A DNA stretch of 64,000 bases from RGIG7179 sp051893555. GTDB taxonomy: Bacteria; Bacillota; Clostridia; Peptostreptococcales; Anaerovoracaceae. The notes under the pieces were generated by a model. That model ran no database searches, was not told where the DNA came from, and was given only the letters and a program-made list of their open reading frames with translations. Below, piece after piece: positions 1 through 8,348 of this stretch; position 1 is the first letter of the stretch, and every line of letters starts with the position of its first letter. The DNA lies in assembly GCA_051893555.1 (NCBI GenBank), contig JBJFHL010000062.1:46187-110186 (forward strand), written 5' to 3'. The position numbers were made by a program, and so were the translations under genes.

Positions 1-1
1 A

Positions 2-196
2 AAGAATCTGGGGCAGATTACGGAAATACTGAAATCCAGTGAATTTCGGATCCGGAAAGCCATGGGCTATACAGAAAAGTTCTCCGTTGACCGGTTGAAA
101 CATGTGCTGAGCCAGCTTTATGAGACAGACAGGAACATTAAGACCGGCCTGCTGGAACAGAATCTTGCCCTTGAACTTCTCATCGGGAGGATATAG
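2..196 (+). CDS. holA: DNA polymerase III delta subunit, C-terminal end (partial)
   Basis: Only the last 64 codons are in the window; the gene begins upstream of base 1. The reading frame runs open from base 2 to a TAG at 194-196. The C-terminal pattern (residues like FRIRKAMGYTEKFS, then a helix with LSQLYETDRNIKTG and a closing LALELLIGRI) matches the collar domain of clamp-loader delta subunits, which opens the beta sliding clamp in the replisome. The next gene begins 5 bp after the stop, so the two are probably co-transcribed. Family assignment rests on this short tail, so it is likely rather than certain. Confidence 0.75.
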   Translation, partial: KNLGQITEILKSSEFRIRKAMGYTEKFSVDRLKHVLSQLYETDRNIKTGLLEQNLALELLIGRI

Positions 197-201
197 AGGA
201 A

Positions 202-1101
202 ATGAATAAACAATTAAAGGCAGATCTAATGCTGGTGCTGGTGACTCTTTGCTGGGGAATTTCCTATTATCTGATGGATCTGGCACTGACAGAAATGGAT
301 CCTTTTACGCTGAATGCACATCGATTCCTGGGTGCATTTGCGGTGGCAGGACTGCTTTCCTATAAGAAAGTAAAGACTGTAAACCGTGCAACATTGAAAT
401 ACAGTCTGCTGGTGGGAGCAGCACTTGTCTTTGTTTACATAGGTGCTACCTTCGGCGTGAAATATACGACACTTTCCAATTCCGGTTTTCTGTGTGCACT
501 GACAGTGGTATTTACACCGCTGATGGCCTGGATTTTTCTACGTCAGAAACTGGACCGGAAAATGACACTGTCCGTAGTGATCTGTTTTATCGGTATCGCA
601 CTGCTGACCCTGAAAGATGATTTTTCCATCAATCTGGGAAATCTGAAGGGTGACCTGCTGTGCATCATGTGTGCGGTTGCTTATGCGATTGATCTGCTGC
701 TTACAGAAAAGGCAGTCTCCCACAAGGAAGTGGATGCATATCAGCTGGGGGTGTTCCAGCTGGGTGTGACAGGCCTTTGTAATCTGATTTTAGCCATTAT
801 AGTGGAAACACCACATTTCCCTGCGACAGCCAATGTGTGGGGAGCGGTGATTTTCCTTTCTATATTCTGTACCGGGGTCGCATTTGTCGTGCAGCCTGTG
901 GCACAGCAATATACCAGCGCATCCCATGTGGGTGTGATTTTCGCACTGGAGCCGGTGTTTGCCGGCATTGTGGCTTTTGCGCTGGCTGGCGAAGTTCTCA
1001 GCCCGAAATCCTATTTTGGCGCAGTGCTGATGATTGCCAGTCTTTTTATAATGGAAATTGATTTCAGCCGAATCTTTCACAGAAAGAGAAAGAAAGACTG
1101 A
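202..1101 (+). CDS. DMT-superfamily (EamA) transporter
   Basis: 299 residues, almost entirely hydrophobic, with about ten predicted membrane helices arranged as two EamA repeats (roughly residues 6-138 and 150-286). The first helix carries the LCWGISYYLMD pattern (residues 17-27) common to drug/metabolite transporters, and the mid-helix segment ending VVFTPLMAWIFL is also typical. Members export amino acids, nucleotides or drugs; the substrate cannot be read from sequence. The tail is short and basic (HRKRKKD), consistent with a cytoplasmic C-terminus. The start ATG lies behind an agagga ribosome binding site that overlaps the holA stop region. Its link to holA looks positional rather than functional. 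Confidence 0.85.
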   Translation: MNKQLKADLMLVLVTLCWGISYYLMDLALTEMDPFTLNAHRFLGAFAVAGLLSYKKVKTVNRATLKYSLLVGAALVFVYIGATFGVKYTTLSNSGFLCALTVVFTPLMAWIFLRQKLDRKMTLSVVICFIGIALLTLKDDFSINLGNLKGDLLCIMCAVAYAIDLLLTEKAVSHKEVDAYQLGVFQLGVTGLCNLILAIIVETPHFPATANVWGAVIFLSIFCTGVAFVVQPVAQQYTSASHVGVIFALEPVFAGIVAFALAGEVLSPKSYFGAVLMIASLFIMEIDFSRIFHRKRKKD

Positions 1102-1168
1102 AATCAATGGTATGAGGGAGTAGGATAAGTGGAAAAGCTGGAAGTATTTGCTGACAAGGAGGAACGAC

Positions 1169-3019
1169 GTGAACAGACTTTTTATCAAATCAGAAGATGC
1201 GATTCAGAAGACGGTGGAAGGCCTGAATAAGGACCTGGAACGCCGTATCATCGCAAGTCCGCCGGGACAGTGTCCGGTGGACCTGACTGCATCTTTTCTG
1301 AGGCTGTGTCATTCTCAGAGCTGCGGCAAGTGTGCACCATGCCGGGTAGGGCTGGGCCAGCTGCAGATCATGATTGACGGGATCCTGAACATGGATTCCG
1401 AATCCTCGATGGAGGATCTGACACTGCTGGAAAAGACAGCAGAAGCAATCAGCGCGACGGCTGATTGCGCCATCGGCGCGGAAGCTGCGCAGATGGTGCT
1501 GCGGGGAATCCGCGGCTACCGTGAGGACTTCGAGTCCCATATTAAAAATCATTGCTGTACCGACAGTCTGAATGACAGGACAGAGCCGGTACCTTGCGTG
1601 GCCATGTGCCCTGCAGGTGTGGATGTTCCGGGTTATGTTGCGCTGGTGAGAGCCGGACGGTACGACGACGCGGTAAAACTCATTCGAAAGGATAATCCGT
1701 TTCCTACGGTTTGTGCACTCATCTGCGAGCATCCGTGCGAGCTGCGCTGCAGAAGAACTCTGATCGATGCACCGATCAATATTCGTGGTTTGAAGCGGTT
1801 TGCTGTAGATCACTGCGGTGATGTGCCGGTACCGAAAAAAATGGATAAAACAGGGAAGAAGATTGCAGTCATCGGCGGAGGACCGAGCGGACTGTCAGCA
1901 GCATACTTCCTTTCCATCATGGGTCACGATGTAACCATATTTGAAAAACGTGACAAGCTGGGCGGCATGCTCCGCTATGGTATTCCAAGCTATCGACTGC
2001 CGAGAGAACGGCTCCAGTGGGATATCGATGCCATTCTGTCAACAGGTATCGAGGTGAAGAGAAATTACGATGTTTCCACGCCGGAAGCGATTGCTGAGAT
2101 CCGTGATAACTATGATGCTACATATATTTCCATCGGATCGCATAATGCCAAGGATATCGGTATACCTGGAGAATATGCCAAGGGTGTGATCCCTGCGGTT
2201 GAAATGCTTCGGGGAATCGGTGATGATGCTATGCCTGATTTCAATGGAAAAGCAGTTATCGTCATTGGCGGAGGCAATGTGGCCATGGATGTGGCACGTA
2301 CAGCCAAACGTCTCGGAGCCAGCGATGTGAGCATCGTCTACAGAAGAAGAAGAATTGATATGACGGCACTGCCGGATGAAGTGGATGGGGCAGTGGCAGA
2401 GGGCTGTAATCTGCTGCAGCTCATGGCACCGTCATGGATTGAAACCAATAAAAAAGGCGAAGTGCAGGCACTTTGGGTAAAACCGCAGATCGCGGGAAAA
2501 GCAGACCGGTCCGGACGTCCGAAACCGGTAGATGCGTCCAGTGAGGAGCAGAAGCTGCGGTGTGATATCATTATTTCTGCCATCGGTCAGGCGACGGATA
2601 TCCAGTTCTTTGAGGAATACGGAATCCCTGTGTTCCGCGGAAATATTCAGGCAGGCAGAAGCAGTGTGGTTGACAACGTAAAGGGAACCTATGCCGGCGG
2701 AGACTGCGTGACTGGTCCTTCAACCGTGATCAAGGCCATCGGTGCAGGCAAGGTTGCGGCTGCCAACATTGATGAATATCTGGGCTTCCACCACGTCATC
2801 GATACAGACGTGGAAATCCCGCTTCCGGATCCTTCCGACAATCTGCCTTGCGGCCGTGCTGAACTGAAGGAGCGCTACGCAAAGCACAGAGGAAACGACT
2901 TTGAAGAAGTAGAGCAGGGTATGACACTGGAGGAGGCACTGCAGGAGGCTTCCCGCTGTCTCCGCTGTGATTATCATGGCTTCGGCTCATTCAGAGGAGG
3001 GAGGAATACAGAATGGTAA
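1169..3019 (+). CDS. NuoF-type Fe-S domain fused to GltD-like NAD(P)H oxidoreductase (hydrogenase partner)
   Basis: 616 residues from a GTG start chosen because aaggagg sits 6 bp upstream (1156-1162); the frame is open further upstream to an ATG at 1148 that has no binding site. Residues about 45-105 match the iron-sulfur binding region of NuoF (SCGKCAPCR, with a fourth Cys at about 100). The remainder is a glutamate-synthase beta-subunit-like flavoprotein: N-terminal cysteines (PCVAMCPAGVDVPG at about 142, then CALICEHPCELRC) for [4Fe-4S] clusters, a FAD fingerprint (VIGGGPSGLSAA, about 234), and a second dinucleotide fold (VIGGGNVAMDVA, about 365) with YRRRR, a pattern expected for NADPH. 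The FMN/NADH-binding part of NuoF is missing. It overlaps the hydrogenase gene by 7 bp, so it probably passes electrons between NAD(P)H and HydA. Whether it bifurcates electrons is unknown. Confidence 0.85.
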   Translation: MNRLFIKSEDAIQKTVEGLNKDLERRIIASPPGQCPVDLTASFLRLCHSQSCGKCAPCRVGLGQLQIMIDGILNMDSESSMEDLTLLEKTAEAISATADCAIGAEAAQMVLRGIRGYREDFESHIKNHCCTDSLNDRTEPVPCVAMCPAGVDVPGYVALVRAGRYDDAVKLIRKDNPFPTVCALICEHPCELRCRRTLIDAPINIRGLKRFAVDHCGDVPVPKKMDKTGKKIAVIGGGPSGLSAAYFLSIMGHDVTIFEKRDKLGGMLRYGIPSYRLPRERLQWDIDAILSTGIEVKRNYDVSTPEAIAEIRDNYDATYISIGSHNAKDIGIPGEYAKGVIPAVEMLRGIGDDAMPDFNGKAVIVIGGGNVAMDVARTAKRLGASDVSIVYRRRRIDMTALPDEVDGAVAEGCNLLQLMAPSWIETNKKGEVQALWVKPQIAGKADRSGRPKPVDASSEEQKLRCDIIISAIGQATDIQFFEEYGIPVFRGNIQAGRSSVVDNVKGTYAGGDCVTGPSTVIKAIGAGKVAAANIDEYLGFHHVIDTDVEIPLPDPSDNLPCGRAELKERYAKHRGNDFEEVEQGMTLEEALQEASRCLRCDYHGFGSFRGGRNTEW

Positions 3020-4755
3020 ACCTGAAAATCAACGGACAGAAACTCAGTGTAGCAGAAGGTACCACCATTATGGAAGCAGCCCGTCAGGTGGGTGTGGAAA
3101 TTCCTCATCTTTGCTATCTGAAAGAAATCAATGAAATCGGTGCCTGCCGTGTCTGTATTGTGGAACTGGCAGGGCATAATAAAATGGTAACTGCATGCAA
3201 TACGGTGTGTCAGGAGGGCATGGAGGTACTCACCAACAGTCCTCGCGTCAGAAGAAACCGTAAGATCAATGTGGAGCTGATCCTTTCCGACCATCAGTCC
3301 AATTGTACCAGCTGCATCCGCAGCGGAAACTGCACGCTGCAGGATATTGCAAATAACCTGGGTGTTTTCAGCAGTGAATATGAGAATATTGCTGATGTGT
3401 TCCGCTGGGACAATAAACTTCCTCTCATCAAAGATGCAACCAAATGCGTGAAGTGCATGCGCTGCATTCAGATCTGTGATAAGGTGCAGACCATGAATGT
3501 GTGGGATCTGCGAAGTTCCGGATACAGAACGGTTGTAGGTACAACGAAAAACAGAGAGTTTAATGAATCTGACTGTACGCTTTGCGGACAGTGTATTACC
3601 CATTGCCCGGTGGGTGCCCTGACAGAAAGAGATGACAGAGGAATCCTGAATGATGCACTGGCAAATCCGGATGTGATTACAGTGGCTCAGATTGCACCGG
3701 CTGTTCGTACTGCATGGGGACAAGATATTGGTTTGAACGATGTACAGGCGACCACCGGGAAATTGGTTCACGCACTGAAGATGATTGGCGTTGACTATGT
3801 ATTCGATACCAATTACAGTGCAGACCTTACCATCATGGAAGAAGGAAGCGAATTCCTGGAACGTCTGTCGCACCGTGAAGATTACCAGTGGCCGATGTTT
3901 ACTTCCTGCTGTCCCGGCTGGCTGCGGTTTATCAAAACCCAGTACCCGGAACTGATTCCGAATCTGTCTACAGCCAAGTCACCGCAGCAGATGTTTGGTG
4001 CTATGGCCAAGACCTATATCGCAGAAAATCTGGGCTTGGACCCGAAGAACGTATTCTCTATTTCGGTCATGCCTTGCGTCAGCAAAAAGTATGAACGCAG
4101 CGTAGAGGCTGTAAACAGCAGTGGCTGCGGCAGCGATGTGGATCTGGTTCTGACAACAAGAGAACTGGATCGCTTTATCCGCGCAGATGCAATTGCCGCA
4201 CAAAATCTCCGGGAAGCGCCATTTGATGATATTTTCGGTGAAGGTTCCGGCGCTGCCGTCATTTTCGGAACGACAGGCGGCGTTATGGAAGCGGCGCTTC
4301 GCAGTGCCTATTTCCTGGTAACAGGAGAAAACCCTCAGCCGGATGCATTTTCTGAAGTGCGTGGCATCAAAGGATGGAAAGAAGCAACTTTTGATCTGGC
4401 GGGAACGAAACTGCGTGTGGCTGTCGTCAGCGGTCTGGGAAATACCCGCAGACTGATTGAGGCCGTAAAACGCGGAGAAGTGGAATATGACTTCGTAGAA
4501 GTTATGGCATGCCCGGGTGGCTGCGTCGGAGGCGGCGGACAGCCGTTCCGAGAAGGAATCGAAGCTGCTGAAGCGCGAGGAAAGAAGTTGTATGGTCTGG
4601 ATGTAAACAATCCGATTCGATTCTCTCATGAAAACACAGCAGTACAGAGAACCTATCAGGAATTTTTGGGTGAGCCGTTATCACATAAGGCGCATGAGTT
4701 GCTTCATACCGATCTGACGAAATGGGATTTGAAGATGTCAGATATCAGTAAATAG
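3013..4755 (+). CDS. hydA: [FeFe]-hydrogenase catalytic subunit, modular (group A)
   Basis: 580 residues, cytoplasmic, reversible H2 production/oxidation. Domains in order: N-terminal [2Fe-2S] ferredoxin fold (Cys34, 45, 48, 62); His-ligated [4Fe-4S] (His94, Cys98, 101, 107); two [4Fe-4S] ferredoxin motifs (Cys145-155 and Cys188-198, CTLCGQCITHCPVG); then the H-cluster domain with all three signatures: L1 TSCCPGW (297-303), L2 MPCVSKKYE (353-361) and L3 EVMACPGGCVGGGGQP (496-511). All expected cluster ligands are present, so it should be active. Full maturation would need HydE, HydF and HydG, none of which is in the window. Coupling to the preceding GltD-like gene by a 7-bp overlap suggests a soluble two-subunit NAD(P)H-linked enzyme rather than the usual HydABC trimer. 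A hairpin terminator follows. Confidence 0.95.
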   Translation: MVNLKINGQKLSVAEGTTIMEAARQVGVEIPHLCYLKEINEIGACRVCIVELAGHNKMVTACNTVCQEGMEVLTNSPRVRRNRKINVELILSDHQSNCTSCIRSGNCTLQDIANNLGVFSSEYENIADVFRWDNKLPLIKDATKCVKCMRCIQICDKVQTMNVWDLRSSGYRTVVGTTKNREFNESDCTLCGQCITHCPVGALTERDDRGILNDALANPDVITVAQIAPAVRTAWGQDIGLNDVQATTGKLVHALKMIGVDYVFDTNYSADLTIMEEGSEFLERLSHREDYQWPMFTSCCPGWLRFIKTQYPELIPNLSTAKSPQQMFGAMAKTYIAENLGLDPKNVFSISVMPCVSKKYERSVEAVNSSGCGSDVDLVLTTRELDRFIRADAIAAQNLREAPFDDIFGEGSGAAVIFGTTGGVMEAALRSAYFLVTGENPQPDAFSEVRGIKGWKEATFDLAGTKLRVAVVSGLGNTRRLIEAVKRGEVEYDFVEVMACPGGCVGGGGQPFREGIEAAEARGKKLYGLDVNNPIRFSHENTAVQRTYQEFLGEPLSHKAHELLHTDLTKWDLKMSDISK

Positions 4756-4802
4756 AAATATCTTGTCATCTTCGTCGATGCAAAGTATTATAGTGAATTA
4801 AA

Positions 4803-4852
4803 ATAACCCCGAGGGATCCTTTTCATAGGAAAAAGAATCCTTCGGGGTTTAT
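4803..4852. terminator. Bidirectional intrinsic terminator, hydA / recN
   Basis: Inverted repeat: ataaaccccgaaggattctt-type arms (cccc-gaggatc... / ...gatcc-ttcgggg) around 4807-4847, with an A-rich flank on the left and T-rich flank on the right. It lies between the convergent hydA and recN genes and could serve both. Confidence 0.85.
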
Positions 4853-4873
4853 TTCTGCATCCGATCACGCAGT

Positions 4874-6496
4874 TTACAGGCAGCTTCCGGCGATAAGCTC
4901 GCGGGCACTTTCCAGTGTAGTTTCGGTGATGGTGGCACCGCCGAGCAGGCGGGCAATTTCACGGACCGTTTCCTCCGTATTCAGTGATTCCACGCAGGTG
5001 TAGGTGCTGGTCGCATCGGACTCTTTCTGAATCCTGTAATTGTGATCTCCGCAGGCCGCGATCTGGGGCAGATGGGTGATGCACAGAATCTGTCTGGATC
5101 TTGAGATTTCTTTCAGCTTACGGCCGACAATACTTGCAGTAATTCCGCTGATTCCTGTATCAATCTCATCGAAAATCAGTGTCGGAATTTGATCGTAAGA
5201 ACTGATCACATTTTTGAATGCCAGCATGATACGGGACATTTCACCGCCGGATGCAACGCGGGTCAGCGGTTTTAGCGGTTCGCCCCGGTTGGTGGTAATC
5301 AGGATTTCAACTTGATCCATGCCGTTTTCTGTTGGTTTTTCCAGCGGAAGAATGCGAATCTCCAATTGTGCGTCGGAAAAATTCAGATCTACAAGTTCAT
5401 TCTGAATGCAGGCGGAAAGCTGTGCAGCGGATTCTTTCCTCGCTTCTGTCAGAATGGAACAAGCATGGCGAAGCGTTGCTGCAGTTGTTTTCAGTTCCTG
5501 TTCCAGAGAGGCCCTGTTGGTCTCGAAGTTTTCAATTACATTTATCTGGGCAGAAATGGAATCATAGTATTGAAGAACTTCTTCGATGGAGTCTCCATAT
5601 TTCTTTTTCATGCTGTTTATCAGTTCCAGACGGCTGATGGCATCGTCCAGTTCTTCAGGATTGAAAGTGAGCCGGTCTTTTATATCTCTCAGGCTGCGGC
5701 AGATATCTTCCAGACGGTAATATACATCGCTGAATTCCTGACTGACTGCACCGATATCCGAAGAAAAGGATGCGATTTCCTCCACAGAGTGCATGGCTCC
5801 GCGCAGGCCATCCATGACAGAGGGCGAAGCATCATAGAGAACGCCGTAGGATTTCTCTATATTTTCAAAAATCTTTTCACTGTTTTGCAGGAGTGAGATC
5901 CGTTCTTCCAGTTCCTGATCCTCACCGGGTCGAAGGGTAGCCTTTTCGATTTCATCTGCTTCGAAACGGAGAAAATCCAGTTTGCGCCGGTTTTCTTTTT
6001 CTGCGGTGAGCAGACTGCCAAGCTGTGATCTTATCTGTGAATATTTGTAATATGACTGCTGCACGGTTTCTTTCAGTCCATCGATAACATCATGACGGAA
6101 AGCATCTACCAGAACAATGTGATAGTCCGGATTGAGAAGTGACTGGTTATCGTATTGTCCGTGAATGTCCGCCAGTCTGCGTGCGATCTGGTTCAGTCGG
6201 TTCAGCGTCACGATCTCGTCATTGCAGCGGCAAAGATTTTTGCCGGCGGCGGAGATCTCTCTGGTTAGAAGAATCTCTTCGCCATCCAGCTCTCCGGAAA
6301 GCTGAATCACAGCTTTGTCTGTTCCGGTCCTTACATACGAAGAATCAGCCCGACTGCCGAGAGCCAGACTGATTGCTTCAATTACGATAGATTTCCCGGA
6401 ACCGGTTTCACCGGTGATGATATTCAGCCCTTCCGCAAAGTCGATTTCCGTATGTTCAATGATTGCAAAGTTTTTAATGCTGATATGATGTATCAT
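4874..6496 (-). CDS. recN: DNA repair protein RecN
   Basis: 540 residues, an SMC-like ATPase that tethers or holds broken DNA ends during double-strand-break repair. Walker A GETGSGKS is at residues 29-36. A long central coiled-coil region (about 150-350) contains many Glu/Leu/Arg heptads, and the C-terminal half has the ABC signature SGGEMSRIMLAF followed by the Walker B region LIFDEIDTGISG. Length is slightly under the usual 550-570. The start ATG lies 3 bp after the argR stop, so argR-recN form one minus-strand transcription unit, a pairing that is common in Firmicutes. Confidence 0.97.
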   Translation of the reverse strand: MIHHISIKNFAIIEHTEIDFAEGLNIITGETGSGKSIVIEAISLALGSRADSSYVRTGTDKAVIQLSGELDGEEILLTREISAAGKNLCRCNDEIVTLNRLNQIARRLADIHGQYDNQSLLNPDYHIVLVDAFRHDVIDGLKETVQQSYYKYSQIRSQLGSLLTAEKENRRKLDFLRFEADEIEKATLRPGEDQELEERISLLQNSEKIFENIEKSYGVLYDASPSVMDGLRGAMHSVEEIASFSSDIGAVSQEFSDVYYRLEDICRSLRDIKDRLTFNPEELDDAISRLELINSMKKKYGDSIEEVLQYYDSISAQINVIENFETNRASLEQELKTTAATLRHACSILTEARKESAAQLSACIQNELVDLNFSDAQLEIRILPLEKPTENGMDQVEILITTNRGEPLKPLTRVASGGEMSRIMLAFKNVISSYDQIPTLIFDEIDTGISGITASIVGRKLKEISRSRQILCITHLPQIAACGDHNYRIQKESDATSTYTCVESLNTEETVREIARLLGGATITETTLESARELIAGSCL

Positions 6497-6499
6497 GCT

Positions 6500-6961
6500 T
6501 TATTTTCCTCTCATCTGGAGCATGTCCTGAAATTCCTGCATGATTTCCGGTATAGCTTCTGTGGAATCTGCGATCAGAAGCAGGGTGTTGTCACCGGCAA
6601 TGGAGCCGATGATGTGTGGAAGTCCGCTGTTGTCAATGGCTTCACCTGCAGCTGCTGCGCAGCCAGAGAGGGTCTTGACCACAATCAGATTTCCGGAGGC
6701 TGCAAAGGAAGTGATGGTTTCTCTGAAAATTTTTACAAAACGATCTGAAACCGGCATATCCTTCGATTTGTTCAGAGCATACTTGTACTTTCCGCTGCTG
6801 GAAAGAGTCTTCACCAGCTGCAGATCCTTGATATCCCTGGAAATGGTTGCCTGTGTTACTTCGAATCCGTTTTCACGAAGCATGGAAGCAAGCTTTTCCT
6901 GGGTATCAATTTCATACGAATTAATCAGTTCGATGATCTTGTTCTGCCTGGAATATCGCAT
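6500..6961 (-). CDS. argR: Arginine repressor ArgR
   Basis: 153 residues from the ATG at 6961, preceded by aggagg (6968-6973); an in-frame ATG at 6979 is less well placed. The N-terminal winged helix (about 1-70) contains the diagnostic TQATISRDIKDLQLVK recognition region. The C-terminal half (about 80-150) is the hexamerization and arginine-binding domain, with the GNLIVVKTLSGCAAAAGEAID segment and the IAGDNTLLLIA strand whose Asp contacts arginine. It represses arginine biosynthesis and may activate catabolism when arginine is bound. No arginine genes are in the window. It is co-transcribed with recN. Confidence 0.95.
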   Translation of the reverse strand: MRYSRQNKIIELINSYEIDTQEKLASMLRENGFEVTQATISRDIKDLQLVKTLSSSGKYKYALNKSKDMPVSDRFVKIFRETITSFAASGNLIVVKTLSGCAAAAGEAIDNSGLPHIIGSIAGDNTLLLIADSTEAIPEIMQEFQDMLQMRGK

Positions 6962-7066
6962 ATTATTCCTCCTTATCATACAATCATACTTAGGTGCATT
7001 TTATCATAACATGGGCTGATTTTCAAGTAGAACAGAGAATTTTTTCCAAGTGTCGTCTGAAATAGA

Positions 7067-7079
7067 GAATGCATAATTC
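7067..7079. promoter_or_regulatory. Possible ARG box upstream of argR
   Basis: A 13-bp imperfect palindrome (GAATGCATAATTC) lies about 105 bp upstream of the argR start. Its A+T-rich core flanked by GAAT/ATTC resembles Gram-positive ArgR operators, so autorepression is conceivable. A single half-strength box at this distance is weak evidence. Confidence 0.25.
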
Positions 7080-7105
7080 TATCTGTTTTATAGTATAAAT
7101 ACATA

Positions 7106-7134
7106 TAGACAAACAGATGTTCTCATGATATAAT
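7106..7134 (+). promoter_or_regulatory. ruvC promoter with LexA-like box
   Basis: -35 TAGACA (7106-7111), 17-bp spacer, -10 TATAAT (7129-7134) with an upstream TG (7126-7127), that is, an extended -10. Bases 7110-7123 (CAAACAGATGTTCT) match the Gram-positive LexA/DinR consensus CGAACRNRYGTTYG at 12 of 14 positions and sit between the -35 and -10 hexamers, the classic position for repression. This would put ruvC and the genes behind it in the SOS regulon; inferred from sequence only. Confidence 0.6.
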
Positions 7135-7197
7135 AAAAAAGATAAATATGTCGGACTGCCATTGAGACTGATCCGACAGAAAAAACTGAGGTAAAGC

Positions 7198-7698
7198 ATG
7201 CGAATTTTAGGGATTGACCCCGGATATGCCATTCTGGGATATGGCATTTTGGATAAAACCGGAAATCATTTTTCTGTGGTAGACTATGGATCCATCCTGA
7301 CGGATGCAGATCTGGAAATGCCGGAACGACTTCGTATTCTGTATGATGAACTGCGTGCAATTATTGAAAAATATCAGCCGGAGGAAGCGGCCATTGAAGA
7401 ACTGTTTTTCAATAATAATGCCAAGACTGCGATTCTGGTCGGAGAAGCCAGGGGTGTCGCAGTCCTTGCCTGCGCCCACGGAAATCTGAAGATCAGTGAA
7501 TATACACCGCTGCAGATTAAGCAGGCACTGGTAGGCTATGGCCGTGCGGACAAGAAACAGGTGCAGTCCATGGTGAAGGCCATTCTCAATCTGGAGAAAG
7601 TTCCGAAACCGGATGATACGGCGGATGCACTGGCTGCCGCCATCTGTCATGGACATTCAGCGGGAAGCAGCCGTCTCCGGCAGCTGTTGGACAAATAA
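7198..7698 (+). CDS. ruvC: Holliday junction resolvase RuvC
   Basis: 166 residues. RNase H-like endonuclease that cleaves Holliday junctions symmetrically in the RuvABC resolvasome. The first catalytic Asp is in GIDPG (residues 5-9), Glu in AIEELFFNNN (about 65-74) and the C-terminal acidic pair in KPDDTADALAAAICH (about 139-153). All four expected acidic residues are visible. Preceded by tgaggtaaagc. It is the first gene of ruvC-ruvA-ruvB-queA. RuvC is less common in Bacillus (which uses RecU) but standard in Clostridia. Confidence 0.97.
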   Translation: MRILGIDPGYAILGYGILDKTGNHFSVVDYGSILTDADLEMPERLRILYDELRAIIEKYQPEEAAIEELFFNNNAKTAILVGEARGVAVLACAHGNLKISEYTPLQIKQALVGYGRADKKQVQSMVKAILNLEKVPKPDDTADALAAAICHGHSAGSSRLRQLLDK

Positions 7699-7713
7699 GA
7701 AGGCGGTGAAAAA

Positions 7714-8337
7714 ATGATACGATACATAAAAGGAATTTATTCCATGACCTTTGAGAACAGCATTATTGTAGAGACACCTTCCGGCATTGGATTTGAGATT
7801 TTTATTCCCGCCGGATCACCTCTGTATCGGTATGGTGAAGGCGAGGAGATCATGGTCTACACCTCCATGGCAGTAAAAGAAGACAATATCAGCCTGTACG
7901 GATTTCATAACCGGGAAACGCTGGAACTGTTTGAACTGCTGATCACAGTCAGCGGCATTGGTGCCAGGGGTGCCATGTCACTTCTCAGTACGCTGCAGCC
8001 GACAGAACTGAAACGTGCAATCCTGTTTGAAGACGTGAAAGAAATCAGCAGGGCCAACGGCGTGGGAAAGAAAACAGCGGAACGGCTCATCCTTGAGCTG
8101 AAAGATAAGATTGGAAAGATGAGCAGTGCTGTGAATGATGGATATGGAGCAGCGGAGCTGACAGGCAGTGCGGCAGATACGGTTCTGCCGGTGTCGGATG
8201 ATCGAACCGAAGCGGTTAACGCATTGGTGGCGCTGGGGTATTCCAAGGCAGAGGCTTTCAGCGCAATTTCGCAGGTGTCGGAAGATGGACTGACCTGTGA
8301 GGAATATATCAAGAAAGCACTGAAACATCTCTTTTAG
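7714..8337 (+). CDS. ruvA: Holliday junction branch migration protein RuvA
   Basis: 207 residues. Tetrameric protein that binds the four-way junction and loads the RuvB motors. N-terminal OB-fold (about 1-63); central double helix-hairpin-helix region with ISRANGVGKKTAERLI (about 110-125), preceded by VSGIGARGAMSLLS; and a C-terminal domain III (about 160-207, EAVNALVALGYSKAEA) that contacts RuvB. It starts 15 bp after ruvC behind aaggcggtg. Length and domain order are normal for the family. Confidence 0.97.
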   Translation: MIRYIKGIYSMTFENSIIVETPSGIGFEIFIPAGSPLYRYGEGEEIMVYTSMAVKEDNISLYGFHNRETLELFELLITVSGIGARGAMSLLSTLQPTELKRAILFEDVKEISRANGVGKKTAERLILELKDKIGKMSSAVNDGYGAAELTGSAADTVLPVSDDRTEAVNALVALGYSKAEAFSAISQVSEDGLTCEEYIKKALKHLF

Positions 8338-8348
8338 GAGTGATATAG

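Noticed and set aside
1129..1230. Short frame from a GTG at 1129 overlapping the start of the hydrogenase partner
   Set aside because: Lacks an SD, ends after 34 codons and is not in frame with the conserved protein; the aaggagg-GTG at 1169 is the better start.
2974..3873. 299-codon minus-strand frame opposite hydA
   Set aside because: Lies opposite the intact Fe-S domains of hydA and has no binding site; a codon-bias shadow.
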